Positions 12,520 to 22,716 of a stretch of DNA of 64,000 nucleotides are shown piece by piece. Each line of letters begins with the position of its first letter. Position 1 is the stretch's first letter. A program made the translations under genes and the position numbers. The stretch lies in contig CANFWV010000005.1 of the NCBI GenBank assembly GCA_947450695.1, positions 43,591 to 107,590 of the forward strand, read 5' to 3'. Source of the stretch: Comamonadaceae bacterium (lineage in GTDB: Bacteria; Pseudomonadota; Gammaproteobacteria; Burkholderiales; Burkholderiaceae_C). Below the pieces are notes generated by a model, which made no database searches, was not told where the DNA came from, and worked only from the letters and a program-made list of their open reading frames with translations.

Positions 12520-14225
12520 ACGACATTCGGCGCACCATTTTGTGGGTGATCTTTGGTTTTTCAATGGTCCTGTTATGGGATCAATGGCAAGTCCACAACG
12601 GTCAAAAACCAACCTTTTTTCCGTCCTCGGCCACACAAAGCGCTAAGACGCCTGTGACAACACCTGTGGTGTCTGTGCCCAGTACCGCAATTCCTGCTTC
12701 CGTTGCATCAGCATCTTCTGTTCCTGGCATGACACCAACGATTGCGACTGAACAAGTTTCAGCTGCCGCTAAAAAAGAACGCTTGGAAGTCAGCAACGAT
12801 GTATTGACGTTAACCTTTGACACAGAGGGTGGGACTTTGGTGCGGACTGTGTTTGCTAAATATGCAGACACGATCGATAAAAAAAGTGGTTTTGTCCTGC
12901 TTGACGAAAGCAACAGCCGCGTCTATGTCGCTCAGTCTGGCTTGATTGGTGCGACAGGTACCAACCTGCCGACACACAAAACAGTCATGACCGTTTTGCC
13001 AGGCGATCGCATACTGAAAGATGGCAAAAATCAGTTTGAAGTCAAGTTCGAGTCCCCTACCGTGGGTGGCGTCAAACTCGTGAAGACGTATACCGTGAAA
13101 CGTGGTGAATACGACCTCGCGGTACGTCATGAAATCATCAACACGGGCACCGAACCCGTTGCCCCGCAGCTTTACTTGCAACTCGTGCGCGACGGCAACA
13201 AGCCATTGGGCGAGTCTTCGTTCTATTCAACCTTCACTGGCCCTGCGATTTACACAGAAGCCAAAAAGTATCAGAAGGTTGAATTCAAAGACATCGAGAA
13301 GGACAAAGTTGATGTCGAGAAGAAGGCCAGCAACGGTTATGTGGCCATGGTCCAGCACTACTTCGCTTCCGCCTGGATTTTGCCCGACGGCCTCCAGCGT
13401 GATTTGTTCTTGCGCAAGGTCGACAACAATCTTTATGCGGCCGGCATGATCACGCCGCTGGAGACCATTGCACCAGGTGCCAGCAAGATCATCGACAGCA
13501 AGTTTTATGTTGGTCCGCAAGAAGAAAAAATTCTCGAAGCCTTGGCGCCGGGTCTAGAGCTGGTCAAAGACTACGGTTGGTTGACTATTTTGGCCAAGCC
13601 TTTGTATTGGTTGCTTTTCAGGTTGCATGAGTTCATTCAGAACTGGGGCTGGTCGATTGTGGCATTGGTACTGCTGCTGAAAATCGCTTTTTATTGGCTC
13701 AATGCGAAGGCATATGCCAGTATGGCCAAGATGAAAGCGGTTAATCCCAAAATCGTTGAGATGCGCGAGCGCCTCAAAGATAAGCCGCAAGAAATGCAGC
13801 AAGCCATGATGAGAATCTACAAAGAGGAAAAGGTCAATCCGATGGGCGGATGCTTCCCCATCATGATCCAGATTCCGGTGTTCATTGCTTTGTACTGGGT
13901 GCTGTTGTCTAGCGTTGAAATGCGCAACGCGCCTTGGATACTCTGGATTAAAGACCTCTCAGCACCCGATCCTTATTTCATATTGCCCGTAGTGATGACC
14001 CTGACGACGATGTTACAAACAGCGTTGAATCCAACGCCACCAGATCCGATGCAAGCCAAGCTGATGTGGTTCATGCCATTGATTTTCAGTGTGATGTTCT
14101 TCTTCTTCCCGGCCGGTTTGGTGATGTACTGGATCACCAACAACATTCTGTCAATCACGCAGCAGTGGGTCATCAATACTCGAATGGGCGTACCTCCCCA
14201 GTTCAATTTGCCTAAGTTCAAATAA
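12516..14225 (+). CDS. yidC: Membrane protein insertase YidC
   Basis: 569 aa; MNDIRRTILWVIFGFSMVLLWDQW; GWGWSIVALVLLLKI-like core, PMGGCFPIMIQIPVFIALYWVL. Confidence 0.98.
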   Translation: MNDIRRTILWVIFGFSMVLLWDQWQVHNGQKPTFFPSSATQSAKTPVTTPVVSVPSTAIPASVASASSVPGMTPTIATEQVSAAAKKERLEVSNDVLTLTFDTEGGTLVRTVFAKYADTIDKKSGFVLLDESNSRVYVAQSGLIGATGTNLPTHKTVMTVLPGDRILKDGKNQFEVKFESPTVGGVKLVKTYTVKRGEYDLAVRHEIINTGTEPVAPQLYLQLVRDGNKPLGESSFYSTFTGPAIYTEAKKYQKVEFKDIEKDKVDVEKKASNGYVAMVQHYFASAWILPDGLQRDLFLRKVDNNLYAAGMITPLETIAPGASKIIDSKFYVGPQEEKILEALAPGLELVKDYGWLTILAKPLYWLLFRLHEFIQNWGWSIVALVLLLKIAFYWLNAKAYASMAKMKAVNPKIVEMRERLKDKPQEMQQAMMRIYKEEKVNPMGGCFPIMIQIPVFIALYWVLLSSVEMRNAPWILWIKDLSAPDPYFILPVVMTLTTMLQTALNPTPPDPMQAKLMWFMPLIFSVMFFFFPAGLVMYWITNNILSITQQWVINTRMGVPPQFNLPKFK

Positions 14226-14252
14226 AAAAGGGCCGCTTAGCGGCCCTTTTTT
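14224..14252 (+). terminator. Rho-independent terminator after yidC
   Basis: AAAAAGGGCCGC-TTA-GCGGCCCTTTTTT. Confidence 0.9.
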
Positions 14253-14264
14253 ATAAGACACACC

Positions 14265-15725
14265 ATGCTTGCCCGTCACCTTAATCCCATTGTTGCGATT
14301 GCCACCGCGCCAGGCCGTGGGGCGGTAGGAATTATCAGAATTTCTGGCAAAGACATTGGGCTAATCGTTCAAAAACTGTGTGGTCGTGACTTGCAGCCGC
14401 GGCAAGCCACCTACTTGCCTTTTTTAGACGAACAAGGGCAAGTGATCGATCAAGGGTTGGCGCTTTATTTCCCAGAACCGCACTCTTTCACGGGCGAAGA
14501 TGTGCTCGAAATGCAAGCGCATGGCGGCCCTGTTGTGTTGCAATTGCTGCTGGCGCGCTGTCTGCAGGCAGCGGCTGAAACTGATGAAGCGACAGGCTTG
14601 CAGCGACTCGCCGGGCTGCGCGTAGCCCAGCCCGGTGAGTTCTCTGAGCGGGCTTTTTTGAACGACAAGATTGATTTGGCACAGGCCGAAGCGATTGCCG
14701 ACCTGATTGACGCCAGCACTGAAATAGCTGCCCGCTCAGCGGCTCGCTCGCTGTCTGGCGAGTTCTCCAACGAGGTGCAGGCGCTGCTCGATAAGTTGGT
14801 GCATTTGCGCATGCTGGTAGAAGCCACGCTGGATTTTCCGGAAGAAGACATCGACTTTTTAAAGCAGGCAGATGCCAGCGGTCAGCTGCAGAGGCTGCAG
14901 TCAACGTTGGTGAATGTCATGGAACGCGCAACGCAAGGCGCAATCTTGCGTGAAGGCATCAAAGTGGTGATCGCCGGTCAACCCAACGCTGGGAAAAGTT
15001 CGCTGCTCAATGCCTTAGCGGGAGCTGAGCTGGCCATCGTCACACCGATTGCCGGGACCACACGAGACAAGGTTTCACAACTCATTCAGATTGACGGCGT
15101 GCCCTTGCACGTGGTCGACACTGCAGGCTTGCGGGACAGTCATATGCCGGACGTTGACGAGGTTGAAAAGATCGGCATATCACGGGCCTGGGAAGAAATT
15201 AAAAGTGCTGATGCCGTCTTGTTTCTGCACGATCTGACGCGACAGAAAACGCCGGCTGATCCTAACGTAGCGGCGACGTACCGTCTCGGAGACGAAGTGA
15301 TTCAGCAAGCTTTGGCAGACAAACTTCCATCAACAACGCCGATCATCGACGTCTGGAATAAATCAGATTCAGCGCCCACTGATGTTTGTGCGGCGGTGAC
15401 TGCGAGTGCACGCGTTAGCGTGGTGATTTCAGCCAAGACCGGTGCTGGTTTGCAGGATTTAAGACAGCAGTTGTTGACGGTTGTGGGTTGGCAATCCGCA
15501 CCGGAAGGCGTTTTCATGGCGCGAGAGCGCCACGTCCAAGCCTTGCACGAAGTGGCCAGCGACCTGATGCGTGCTGGTGAGCATATATCCGCCATGCAAC
15601 CGGCACTTGACTTGTTGGCAGAAGACTTACGGCAAGCTCAACGCGCACTGAGTCAAATCACCGGCGAGTTCACGCCTGACGATTTATTGGGTGAAATTTT
15701 CTCCAAATTCTGCATTGGTAAGTAG
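14265..15725 (+). CDS. mnmE: tRNA modification GTPase MnmE (TrmE)
   Basis: [37 protein letters not shown]-terminal IFSKFCIGK. Confidence 0.99.
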   Translation: MLARHLNPIVAIATAPGRGAVGIIRISGKDIGLIVQKLCGRDLQPRQATYLPFLDEQGQVIDQGLALYFPEPHSFTGEDVLEMQAHGGPVVLQLLLARCLQAAAETDEATGLQRLAGLRVAQPGEFSERAFLNDKIDLAQAEAIADLIDASTEIAARSAARSLSGEFSNEVQALLDKLVHLRMLVEATLDFPEEDIDFLKQADASGQLQRLQSTLVNVMERATQGAILREGIKVVIAGQPNAGKSSLLNALAGAELAIVTPIAGTTRDKVSQLIQIDGVPLHVVDTAGLRDSHMPDVDEVEKIGISRAWEEIKSADAVLFLHDLTRQKTPADPNVAATYRLGDEVIQQALADKLPSTTPIIDVWNKSDSAPTDVCAAVTASARVSVVISAKTGAGLQDLRQQLLTVVGWQSAPEGVFMARERHVQALHEVASDLMRAGEHISAMQPALDLLAEDLRQAQRALSQITGEFTPDDLLGEIFSKFCIGK

Positions 15726-15853
15726 ACCCGCAGGCACCGGTTCTTCAGCCTAAATTACAGGGTCAATATCTGCACTATTGACCAACGTATCGGGGGCGTA
15801 ATAACCTCTCATGGCAACGTGGCTACGAAGGAGTTAAGTGGTCGCAGGGTGTT

Positions 15854-17887
15854 TCAAGTGGTTCGCCCTCGCAACAGTTTTTCTTCAGCAAGCGCCAACG
15901 CAGCCGGCGTTCCAGACAACACCAGCGTATCACCACCTTTCAGCAGTGTGTTATCTAAAACCGGTTGTGCTTGGCCAGTGCCACGGCGCAAACTGACAAC
16001 TTTCACGCCCACAGTCGTTAGCGCCATGGCGCCAAGCAAAGTACCCACGGCCTTGATCGCAGGCGGCAGCGTGACTGTCGACAGGCGCTCTTGTTCCCGC
16101 TCGTTGACAGAATCATCGTCGGCGCCATGAAAATAGCCGCGCAATAAGTTGTAGCGCGCATCGCGCTGATCTTGCACCACGCGGATCACGCGGCGCATCG
16201 GTACACCGACCAGCGCTAGCGCGTGGCTCGCCAGCATCAGGCTGCCTTCAATCGCTTCAGGAACGACTTCAGTGGCGCCCGCAGAGCGCAATTTTTCAAG
16301 GTCGACATCATCGACCGTGCGGACAATCACAGGCACGAACGGAGCGTGCGCGCGCGTGTTTGCCAAGACCTTGATGGCGCTGGCGGTGTTGAGGTACGTC
16401 ACGACCACAGCACTGGCGCGCGCTAAGCCGGCAGCCATCAGCGATTGCAGCCTGACGGCATCACCAAAAACGACGGAGTGACCTGCTGCGGCAGCCTTGC
16501 GGACACGGTCCGGGTCGAGGTCGAGTGCGATGTAGGGAATACCTTCAGCATCAAGGATGCGTCCGAGATTTTGGCCGCAACGACCGTAACCGCAAATGAT
16601 GACGTGCTGGCTGGTGTTGATGGCTTTGCGCGCAATACTGGTCATTTGCAGCGACTGTTGCAGCCATTCGCTACTCACCAAGCGCATGACGATGCGATTG
16701 CTGCTCATGATGATGAACGGAGTGGCCAGCATCGACAACACCATGGCAGCAAGGATTGGGTTGAGCAAATTGGCTGGCACCAAACGGTTGTCTTGTGCCA
16801 GCGTCAGCAACACAAAACCGAATTCACCCGCCTGCGCGATGTACAAACCCGTGCGTAGTGCGACCCCATTTGTTGCACCCAGTGTTTTGGCTAATAGCGT
16901 CACCAGCGCCAGTTTGAACAACACAGGCAGAAGCAGTAGAAATAGCACCAAGGGCCAATTGGCCATCACCTCATGCCAGTCGAGCATCATGCCGATGCTG
17001 ATGAAAAATAGGCCCAGCAACACATCATGAAATGGCCTGATATCGGTTTCAACCTGATGCTTGTACTCGGTTTCCGAGATCAACATGCCCGCAATGAAGG
17101 CGCCCAATGCCAAGCTGAGCCCAGCCAGTTCAGTCAGCCACGCCAGACTCAAGGTGACTAGGAGCAAGTTCAGTACAAACAGCTCTTCACTTTTTCGCCT
17201 AGCAACGATCGTCAGCCACCAGCGCATGACACGTTGCCCGCCCATCAGCAGCAGTCCGACCAACGCCGAGGCTTTGAGCAAGGCCAGACCCAGAGCGGCA
17301 AAGAGTTGTTCAGGACGTGAGCCCAAGGCCGGGATCAACACCAGCAGCGGCACCACGGCTAAGTCTTGGAACAGCAAGATGCCCATCACGCGCTTGCCAT
17401 GCTCAGACTCCAACTCCAGTCGCTCCGACAAGAGTTTGACGACCAGTGCCGTGCTGCTCATGGCCACCGCGCCAGACAATGCGAGCGCTGTCTGCCAACT
17501 TATCGACCACCAGACAGGCGCAGCAAGCGTCAAAAGTACAGATCCACCCATCACCAGCAGCATGGTCAGCACGACTTGGTAAAGACCTAGGCCGAATACA
17601 TGGCGTCGCATGGAACGCAGTTTGGGCAGGTTGAACTCCAGCCCAATCACGAACATCAGGAAGACCACACCAAACTCGCCTAAATGGCGAACGCCTGCCG
17701 CATCTTGCGCCAGCCCCAACGCATTGGGGCCGATGATCACGCCTGCTATCAAGTAGCCCAACATCGGGGGTAACTTGAGCAAGCGACATCCCACAACGCC
17801 GAGCACGGCTGCTAGCAGATAAAAGAGCGTGAGTTCTAGCCCGGTCATTTGAGAATAGTAGCTGATGGCTGCGTCGTTAAGGGGCAT
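15854..17887 (-). CDS. CPA2-family monovalent cation:proton antiporter with TrkA-N domain (KefB/KefC-like)
   Basis: GYLIAGVIIGPNALGL, QAGEFGFVLLTLA, HVIICGYGRCGQNLGRIL; start chosen at MPLNDAA. Confidence 0.88.
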   Translation of the reverse strand: MPLNDAAISYYSQMTGLELTLFYLLAAVLGVVGCRLLKLPPMLGYLIAGVIIGPNALGLAQDAAGVRHLGEFGVVFLMFVIGLEFNLPKLRSMRRHVFGLGLYQVVLTMLLVMGGSVLLTLAAPVWWSISWQTALALSGAVAMSSTALVVKLLSERLELESEHGKRVMGILLFQDLAVVPLLVLIPALGSRPEQLFAALGLALLKASALVGLLLMGGQRVMRWWLTIVARRKSEELFVLNLLLVTLSLAWLTELAGLSLALGAFIAGMLISETEYKHQVETDIRPFHDVLLGLFFISIGMMLDWHEVMANWPLVLFLLLLPVLFKLALVTLLAKTLGATNGVALRTGLYIAQAGEFGFVLLTLAQDNRLVPANLLNPILAAMVLSMLATPFIIMSSNRIVMRLVSSEWLQQSLQMTSIARKAINTSQHVIICGYGRCGQNLGRILDAEGIPYIALDLDPDRVRKAAAAGHSVVFGDAVRLQSLMAAGLARASAVVVTYLNTASAIKVLANTRAHAPFVPVIVRTVDDVDLEKLRSAGATEVVPEAIEGSLMLASHALALVGVPMRRVIRVVQDQRDARYNLLRGYFHGADDDSVNEREQERLSTVTLPPAIKAVGTLLGAMALTTVGVKVVSLRRGTGQAQPVLDNTLLKGGDTLVLSGTPAALALAEEKLLRGRTT

Positions 17888-17967
17888 TGAGTGAGCGGGG
17901 GTTTTCCGGCGTTTGGCTTGTCGGCATGCATCACATCGGTTGCAGGGCGTCTCGATAGAATGCAGGG

Positions 17968-18960
17968 ATGAATGTAGACCGCACCGGCTTTGATCCGGCA
18001 CAAGCCGTGGCCCTGGCCCGCAAGACTTTTGAAATCGAGGCTGCGGCTGTACTGAGCATGGCCACGCGTGTTGGCCCCGAGTTTGCCGCCGCCGTTGAGG
18101 TGGTTTTGCATTGCACCGGTCGAGTGGTGGTGATGGGCATGGGCAAGAGCGGTCACATCGGCCGCAAGATCGCTGCCACGTTGGCCTCAACCGGCACGCC
18201 GGCCATGTTTGTGCATCCAGGTGAAGCCAGCCACGGCGATCTAGGCATGATCACTGCCGTCGACGTCGTGCTGGCGATTTCCAACAGCGGCGAAAGTGAA
18301 GAGCTCACCGTGATCTTGCCGACACTGAGGCGCTTGCAGGTGCGGGTGATCGCCCTCACGGGGGGCGCGCAGTCGGCCTTGGCTCGACACGCGGACGTGG
18401 TGCTCGACAGCAGCGTCGCGCAGGAGGCCTGTCCGCTCAACTTAGCGCCGACCGCTAGCACCACCGCACAGTTGGCCATGGGCGATGCTCTCGCCGTGGC
18501 GTTGCTTGACGCTCGCGGCTTCAAGCCGGAAGATTTTGCACGATCGCACCCAGGCGGTTCGTTGGGCCGCAAGTTGCTCACCCACGTGGCCGATGTCATG
18601 CGCAGTGGCGATGCTGTGCCGTCAGTGCGGCCTGAAGCCAGTCTCAGTGAGCTCATGCGTGAGATGAGCGCCAAAGGCTTGGGCGCTTCAGCGGTGGTGG
18701 ACGCGCAGCAGCAGGTGCTGGGTATTTTCACGGACGGCGATTTGCGGCGGCTGATTGAAAAAGGTGCCGATCTGCGCTCTATGTGTGCGGCCGACGTGAT
18801 GCATGCGAACCCGCGTCACCTTGTCTCCAGCGCGCTCGCGGTAGAAGCGGTCGCGCTCATGGAACAGCACCAAATCACCAGTGTGCTTGTGGTCGATAAG
18901 ACCGGGAAATTGTGCGGCGCCCTAAACACCAACGATCTGATGCGGGCAAAGGTGATTTGA
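17968..18960 (+). CDS. kdsD: Arabinose-5-phosphate isomerase (SIS + CBS domains)
   Basis: GMGKSGHIGRKIAATLASTGTPAMFVHPGEASHGDLGM; C-terminal CBS repeats. Confidence 0.95.
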   Translation: MNVDRTGFDPAQAVALARKTFEIEAAAVLSMATRVGPEFAAAVEVVLHCTGRVVVMGMGKSGHIGRKIAATLASTGTPAMFVHPGEASHGDLGMITAVDVVLAISNSGESEELTVILPTLRRLQVRVIALTGGAQSALARHADVVLDSSVAQEACPLNLAPTASTTAQLAMGDALAVALLDARGFKPEDFARSHPGGSLGRKLLTHVADVMRSGDAVPSVRPEASLSELMREMSAKGLGASAVVDAQQQVLGIFTDGDLRRLIEKGADLRSMCAADVMHANPRHLVSSALAVEAVALMEQHQITSVLVVDKTGKLCGALNTNDLMRAKVI

Positions 18961-19601
18961 TGACGCAACCTATTTCCGGCGCAGTTGCTTCATCACTTAA
19001 TCTTCCCACCTTGGTTCCCGCACTGAATTTCGCGCCTGAATTGTTATTGCGTGCGCAGGGCATCAAAGTGGCTTTTTTCGATGTTGATGGTGTTCTCACC
19101 GACGGAGGCTTGTACTTCAGTGAGTACGGCCAGCAGCAGACCACGGAAGCGTCTGGCCAGCTCTTTGCGGCTGGTGAAACCATCAAGCGCTTCAGCACCT
19201 TGGATGGTCAGGGCCTCAAGCTGCTGCAAAAAGTGGGTATCACGCCGGTCGTCATCACGGGGCGTGACAGCGTGGTGCTGCGGGCCCGGTTGCAAGCGTT
19301 GGGCATCACTCATGCGCACTTTGGCACTGAAGACAAACGCCCGGCCGCGGAGCTGACACTCAAAACGCTCGGTTTGGAGTGGTCTGAATCTGCCGCCATG
19401 GGCGACGATTGGCCCGACTTGCCCGTGCTGCGCCGGGCGGCTTTTAGCTGTGCCCCGGCCAACGCGCACGCTGAAGTCAAAGCAGTGGTGCACCACGTTA
19501 CCCAAACCAAAGGCGGTCATGGTGCAGCGCGCGAATTGTGTGATTTGTTGCTGGTCGCCAGCGGCCGCTATGCTAATTCATTGGCGGATTACGGCACATG
19601 A
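18960..19601 (+). CDS. kdsC: 3-deoxy-D-manno-octulosonate 8-phosphate phosphatase
   Basis: VAFFDVDGVLTDGGLYFSEYG; AMGDDWPDLPVLRRAAFS. Confidence 0.93.
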   Translation: MTQPISGAVASSLNLPTLVPALNFAPELLLRAQGIKVAFFDVDGVLTDGGLYFSEYGQQQTTEASGQLFAAGETIKRFSTLDGQGLKLLQKVGITPVVITGRDSVVLRARLQALGITHAHFGTEDKRPAAELTLKTLGLEWSESAAMGDDWPDLPVLRRAAFSCAPANAHAEVKAVVHHVTQTKGGHGAARELCDLLLVASGRYANSLADYGT

Positions 19602-20299
19602 GATCTCAATTATTTGCGACCCGTATGGTCCGAACACTGCACGGTCTCAGGGTTTGTGGTCAGAGTTTTGCAGGGCTCTGGGAGCGGTTGTCTCTGTACT
19701 TGCCGCTCGTGATGATGGGTTTCCTGGCGGTGGGTACTTACTGGCTGGTGCGCAACACGCCTGCTGCATACGAAGCCGAGGCTGCACGTCCTGTGAACCA
19801 TGAGATTGACTATTTCATGCGTCGAGCTACCGTGAAAACGTTTGATGACACCGGGCGTTTGAAAACTGAAATATTTGGGACTGAGGCGCGGCATTTTCAG
19901 GACACCGAAACTCTGGAAATTGATCAAGCGCGAATGCGATCTACAAGCCCGGAAGGTCGTCTCACGACGGCCACCGCGAATCGAGCCCTCAGCAATGATG
20001 CCGGTTCTGAAGTGCAGTTGATAGGTAACGCCGTGGTGGTTCGTGAACCGATGCAAAATCCAGATGGAAGCTGGTTGCCTCGCCTCGAGTTCACGGGCGA
20101 GTTTTTACATGTTTTTATGAACGAAGATCGCGTCAAGTCGCATCTGCCGGTGGTGCTGAAGCGCGGTTCAGACGAGTTCAGTGGCGACACATTCGCCTAC
20201 GATAACCTCGATCAGGTAGCCAACCTTAAGGGCCGAGTCAAAGGCTTATTGGTCCCGAGAGCGTTGGGGGGCTCCTCGCCTAAAAAATCCACCCGCTAG
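19598..20299 (+). CDS. lptC: LPS export ABC transporter periplasmic protein LptC
   Basis: Single TM then DYFMRRATVKTFDDTGRLKTEIFG; after kdsC. Confidence 0.9.
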   Translation: MRSQLFATRMVRTLHGLRVCGQSFAGLWERLSLYLPLVMMGFLAVGTYWLVRNTPAAYEAEAARPVNHEIDYFMRRATVKTFDDTGRLKTEIFGTEARHFQDTETLEIDQARMRSTSPEGRLTTATANRALSNDAGSEVQLIGNAVVVREPMQNPDGSWLPRLEFTGEFLHVFMNEDRVKSHLPVVLKRGSDEFSGDTFAYDNLDQVANLKGRVKGLLVPRALGGSSPKKSTR

Positions 20300-20366
20300 A
20301 TTCTCTAAGCTAAAACGACTTCTCAACAGGGCCTGTTTTTTTCTGGGTTTTCTAACTTGGCAACTT

Positions 20367-20402
20367 AAAAAGGCTCCAAAACCGAAGTTTTGAAGCCTTT
20401 TT
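20367..20402 (+). terminator. Rho-independent terminator after lptC (could act bidirectionally)
   Basis: AAAAAGGCTCCAAAAC-CGAA-GTTTTGAAGCCTTTTT. Confidence 0.85.
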
Positions 20403-20462
20403 GAGCAGATCTCCAGTTAGAAACTGAAGCTGTCGGCGTGAGCCAACTGCTGGGAGGAGGGC

Positions 20463-20888
20463 TTAGTAGCCGCCGCGTCCACCACCGCCACCACCGCCGT
20501 AGCCGCCACCACCTGAACGGCCGCCACCGCCACCACCGTAGCCGCCACCGCCGGAGCGATCGCCGCCACCGCCGTAACCGCCGCCACCTGAACGATCGCC
20601 GCCACCAAAGCCACCGCCACCGGTGCGCGGTGGACGTGCTTCCATTGGACGAGCTTCGTTAACGACAACGCTACGGCCGCCTAAAGGCTGACCGTTCATG
20701 CCGTTAATAGCTGCTTGGGCTTCAGCATCGCTGCCCATTTCGACAAAGCCAAAACCCTTGGAGCGGCCGGTATCGCGTTCCATCATGACTTTGGCGCTGG
20801 TGACAGAGCCGAACTGACCGAAAGACTGTTGCAGATCTTCGTCACGCACTGAGTAAGGCAGGTTGCCTACGTATAGTTTGTTGCCCAT
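20463..20888 (-). CDS. RRM-domain RNA-binding protein with Gly-rich C-terminus
   Basis: KLYVGNLPYSVRDEDL (RNP2), GRSKGFGFVEM (RNP1); tail of SGGGGYGGGG repeats. Confidence 0.95.
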   Translation of the reverse strand: MGNKLYVGNLPYSVRDEDLQQSFGQFGSVTSAKVMMERDTGRSKGFGFVEMGSDAEAQAAINGMNGQPLGGRSVVVNEARPMEARPPRTGGGGFGGGDRSGGGGYGGGGDRSGGGGYGGGGGGRSGGGGYGGGGGGGRGGY

Positions 20889-21135
20889 TGAGGGACTCCT
20901 CTAAAACACAATAACAAAAGCGATGGGGTCCCGAAAGCACAACAAATTTTCAAACGTACCGCTGTAGCGCGCGAAACTGACCGATCACCTAACTAATGCG
21001 GATGATTTCATCCACACCCGCGCATTATGCGTCAGTTTGGTGAAATTCAACAAATTTTTTAAAAAATCATGAAGATGGACATTTCAGCCTTTGAAGGTTG
21101 ATTTTTCTAGGTTTAAAAAGTGGGTGTAGAACGGT

Positions 21136-22338
21136 CTACCAGTTCACTTCCCGTTCTGGTGTCGAACCCGTCCGGTGGATGGATAAATCTGCCCCTTCAT
21201 ATTCTTCTTCTTGGGTCAAGCGCAAACCCATCATGGACTTGATCAAGCCATAGACCACAAAGCCGCCAATCAGTGCCCATGTCACACCCATAAGTGTGCC
21301 CATAAGCTGAGCGCTAAAACTCACGCCACCCAAGCCGCCCATTTCTTTCAGGCCGAAGATACCGGCTGCCAAGCCGCCCCAAGCACCGCAAAGGCCGTGC
21401 AAAGGCCAAACACCTAGGACGTCGTCGATCTTCCATTTGTTTTGCGTCAACGTGAACATGATGACAAACATGGCGCCAGCGATGGCGCCGACCACCAATG
21501 CGCCTAAAGGGTGCATCAGGTCTGATCCGGCGCAAACGGCGACCAAGCCGGCGAGTGGTCCGTTATGGACAAAGCCCGGGTCGTTCTTTCCGAGAGCCAG
21601 CGCTGCTAGCGTGCCGCCGACCATGGCCATCAAGGAGTTGACCGCCACCAGGCCTGAGATCTTGTCGATCGTCTGTGCGCTCATGACGTTGAAGCCGAAC
21701 CAGCCGACCGTCAAAATCCAAGCGCCCAGCGCCAGAAAGGGAATGTTCGACGGTGGATGCGCCGAGACCGCGCCATCCTTGCGATAACGATTGCTGCGCG
21801 CGCCTAACAAAATAACCGCTGGCAAGGCCAGCCATCCGCCCATGGCGTGGACGACCACGGAGCCGGCAAAATCGTGAAATTCCTCGCCCGTCAGGGCCTT
21901 GATCCACGCCTGTACGCCGAAATGGTTGTTCCAGACGATGCCTTCAAAAAAAGGATAAATCAGCCCAACAATTACTGCTGTGGCGATGAGTTGCGGATAA
22001 AAGCGCGCTCTTTCGGCAATGCCCCCAGAAATGATGGCGGGTATGGCGGCTGCAAACGTGAGCAAAAAGAAGAACCGGACCAGCTCGTAGCCGTTTTTGG
22101 CAGCCAACTGTTCCGCGCCTACAAAAAAATGCGTTCCGTAGGCCACGCTGTAGCCGATGACGAAATACACGACCGTCGAAATCGAGAAGTCCACCAGAAT
22201 CTTGACCAAGGCGTTGACCTGATTCTTTTTGCGAACAGTTCCGAGCTCTAAAAATGCAAAGCCAGCATGCATGGCGAGCACCATGATGCCACCCAGCAAG
22301 ATAAATAGCGCATCGGAGCCCTGTTTTAGTGCTTCCAT
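21136..22338 (-). CDS. amtB: Ammonium transporter (Amt family)
   Basis: 400 aa; AFLELGTVRKKN, DFAGSVVVHAMGGW, GVWPLHGLCGAWGG. Confidence 0.95.
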   Translation of the reverse strand: MEALKQGSDALFILLGGIMVLAMHAGFAFLELGTVRKKNQVNALVKILVDFSISTVVYFVIGYSVAYGTHFFVGAEQLAAKNGYELVRFFFLLTFAAAIPAIISGGIAERARFYPQLIATAVIVGLIYPFFEGIVWNNHFGVQAWIKALTGEEFHDFAGSVVVHAMGGWLALPAVILLGARSNRYRKDGAVSAHPPSNIPFLALGAWILTVGWFGFNVMSAQTIDKISGLVAVNSLMAMVGGTLAALALGKNDPGFVHNGPLAGLVAVCAGSDLMHPLGALVVGAIAGAMFVIMFTLTQNKWKIDDVLGVWPLHGLCGAWGGLAAGIFGLKEMGGLGGVSFSAQLMGTLMGVTWALIGGFVVYGLIKSMMGLRLTQEEEYEGADLSIHRTGSTPEREVNW

Positions 22339-22367
22339 GGAAGGTTTTCCTTGTAAATTGTTTTGTA

Positions 22368-22405
22368 TTGGTGCGTTTTTGGGTGTCTCCGAAGAAACGC
22401 ACCAA
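22368..22405. promoter_or_regulatory. 11-bp perfect inverted repeat in amtB leader
   Basis: TTGGTGCGTTT (22368-22378) / AAACGCACCAA (22395-22405), 16-nt loop. Confidence 0.6.
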
Positions 22406-22496
22406 AGACAAGCAAGATTTAAGCCTAAACGGTGCAGTCACGGCTTGTCCGCCATGGCATTTCGAAAGTCACTCGGACGTTGGCTACAATCGCGGC

Positions 22497-22650
22497 TTGT
22501 CATTGGGGAGTAGCCGCCTTCCGATTTGCTGCAAAGCAAAGGGCGAGAGGGGTTTGCGTCAACAGACTTGTTGGGCCTTGTAGAGAGGTCGACATGGCGC
22601 AAACGGTTGAAAAACAGCTTGGCGAGACCTTTGACTGCACAGCCTTCAAG
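22497..22650 (+). promoter_or_regulatory. yybP-ykoY (manganese) riboswitch
   Basis: Conserved blocks ATTGGGGAGTAGCCG...GCGTCAACAGACT...GGCGAGACCTTTGAC match the family; upstream promoter TTCGAA-18-TACAAT. Confidence 0.92.
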
Positions 22651-22716
22651 CTTCACCTGCTTTTGGCCGGAGATGCTGTGCGGTCATTGGTTTCACTCCG
22701 GCCGGAGTTATTCAAC

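Noticed and set aside
22432-22716. N-terminal extension of the GDT1-family ORF
   Set aside because: Overlaps the promoter and yybP-ykoY aptamer; conserved protein begins at GTG 22717.
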